NCBI GenBank assembly: GCA_012510755.1
Contig: JAAZHL010000397.1
Coordinates: 1-5,843, forward strand
Direction of reading: 5' to 3'
DNA from: Leucobacter sp.
Lineage (GTDB): Bacteria > Actinomycetota > Actinomycetes > Actinomycetales > Microbacteriaceae
Length of the DNA stretch: 5,843 nucleotides
This document shows, in pieces, positions 5,420-5,843 of this stretch (the first letter of the stretch is position 1; each line of letters starts with the position of its first letter). The position numbers and the translations under genes were made by a program. The notes beneath the pieces are model-generated. The model had not been told where the DNA came from. It was given only the letters and a program-made list of their open reading frames with translations, and ran no database searches.

Positions 5420-5658
5420 GCGCGGCAAACTTTCGTTGTCCTCAGACGCGGCTTCGGCGCCTCCGAGTTTCTACTCAAGCATTCGGCCATTCGAGGGTTC
5501 GGGTGATTGAGCGCTCGGGTACTGGAGCGCTCGGGTGCGTGACCATTCAGGCTGTTGGGCGCAGATAGTAGCCGCACTGAGCGCACAGCACAACGCCCTG
5601 TCCTCAGCCTATTCACCAGGCGAAAGTAAGGCCTCGACGTAAGTGAGGAGTGGGGCAT
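5420..5658. other. Non-coding gap between the DUF3817 gene and a short ORF
   Basis: No convincing gene is seen on either strand. A long open frame exists on the minus strand, but it crosses the whole DUF3817 gene antisense, has a low-complexity composition rich in Arg, Ser and Pro, and carries the 16-bp repeats out of codon phase, so it is not accepted. The gap holds the repeat array at 5477-5552. No strong terminator follows the DUF3817 stop, and no promoter with two good hexamers was recognised before 5659. Confidence 0.6.
5477..5552 (+). repeat. Array of 16-bp direct repeats
   Basis: The core GAGCGCTCGGGT occurs identically at 5509-5520 and 5525-5536. GAGGGTTCGGGT at 5493-5504 differs at two bases. 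In the same 16-bp register, 5477-5488 and 5541-5552 match the core at 7 of 12 positions each. Both perfect units contain the palindrome GAGCGCTC, as for a dimeric DNA-binding protein. The 16-bp period is not a multiple of three, which argues against coding. The central three units are clear; the two outer ones are weak. Confidence 0.65.
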
Positions 5659-5778
5659 ATGAATCACCAAGAAACGCCACAGGAACTGTTCGATAAGCGC
5701 CGAAAAGGGTGGATACCGCCAGGGCGGACCTCGCACACCAGCTCCCGCACCTTGACCACCAACTTCATTGACAACTAG
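5659..5778 (+). CDS. Possible 39-residue small protein or leader peptide
   Basis: ATG at 5659 is preceded by GAGGAG (5645-5650) with an 8-nt gap, one of the better ribosome binding sites in the window. It opens a frame of 39 codons that begins MNHQETPQELFDKRRKGWIP and ends NFIDN before TAG. The peptide is hydrophilic, basic in the middle (DKRRKG) and rich in Thr and Ser towards the end, with no signal peptide or membrane segment. I do not recognise a family. The stop is followed 6 nt later, in the same frame, by the ATG of another open frame. It could be a regulatory leader peptide, a free small protein, or the first part of a longer gene cut by a nonsense codon. The repeat array lies 107-182 bp upstream and might control it. 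Confidence 0.4.
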   Translation: MNHQETPQELFDKRRKGWIPPGRTSHTSSRTLTTNFIDN

Positions 5779-5784
5779 GGCTCG

Positions 5785-5843
5785 ATGAGTCGAACGCTCA
5801 GCCACCGAGAAGAAACCGAAGTGCCGGAAACCGGCCACACGAC
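5785..5843 (+). CDS. Possible start of a gene running off the right edge
   Basis: ATG at 5785 opens a frame beginning MSRTLSHREETEVPETGHT that remains open to the end of the window. It is in the same frame as the 39-codon ORF, separated from its TAG by GGC TCG. There is only a weak AGGG (5777-5780) as a ribosome binding site, so translation would probably depend on coupling to the upstream ORF. The visible residues are hydrophilic and look like a flexible cytoplasmic N-terminus. The product cannot be identified from 19 residues. Confidence 0.3.
   Translation, partial: MSRTLSHREETEVPETGHT

Noticed and set aside
5427..5439. AAACTTTCGTTGT, the reverse complement of 3940-3952, with a similar 11-mer at the end of yajQ (323-333)
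   Set aside because: One 13-base match is about what chance gives when comparing both strands of a window this size; the positions (coding end, leader, post-stop) share no logic.
4780..5838. Long open frame of 352 codons on the minus strand
   Set aside because: It runs antisense across the whole DUF3817 gene, its translation is Arg/Ser/Pro-rich without a recognisable domain, and the 16-bp repeats within it are out of codon phase. A GC-rich shadow frame is the better explanation.

Overview
The window is high-GC DNA typed by its proteins as actinobacterial, most likely a member of the Microbacteriaceae or a close relative. The lineage call is an inference from protein style, the DtxR/IdeR-type iron boxes, the TANNNT promoter hexamers and one apparently leaderless start. 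No rRNA, tRNA, CRISPR array or insertion sequence was seen.

Left part (1-1673, all minus strand). The window opens inside purA (adenylosuccinate synthetase), of which only the N-terminus is present. Upstream of it lie yajQ and dps. dps ends in a strong hairpin terminator and starts at a GTG chosen by a good ribosome binding site. Upstream of dps are two tandem sequences resembling DtxR/IdeR iron boxes; the farther one matches the 19-bp consensus at 15 positions. This is ordinary chromosomal housekeeping and stress content.

Middle part (1674-4861). A two-gene minus-strand operon encodes a TetR-family regulator followed, with a 4-bp ATGA overlap, by a cytoplasmic GH29 alpha-L-fucosidase. Divergent from it is a gene of the DUF2236 / MpaB / rubber-oxygenase family. 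A perfect 8-bp inverted repeat with an 8-bp spacer fills the space between the two promoters and lies 2 nt from the tetR start codon. It is very likely the TetR operator, controlling both directions. The DUF2236 gene carries a one-base frameshift near 4603-4608; both parts of the protein are recognisable in two frames, so it is either a recent pseudogene or a sequence error. A 10-bp GC-rich hairpin closes it, with the stop codon in the loop.

Right part (4862-5843, plus strand). A small four-helix DUF3817 membrane protein is followed by about 240 bp without a gene. That gap holds an array of 16-bp direct repeats (two identical cores, one close, two degenerate, all in register). Next comes a possible 39-codon ORF with a good ribosome binding site. 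Its TAG stop is followed 6 nt later, in the same frame, by an ATG that opens a reading frame running out of the window: a leader peptide, or a gene interrupted near its start.

No wholly new system is evident. The most notable points are the TetR/fucosidase/oxygenase regulatory unit with its operator and leaderless start, the frameshifted oxygenase, the tandem iron boxes at dps, and the repeat array with the leader-like ORF at the right end.
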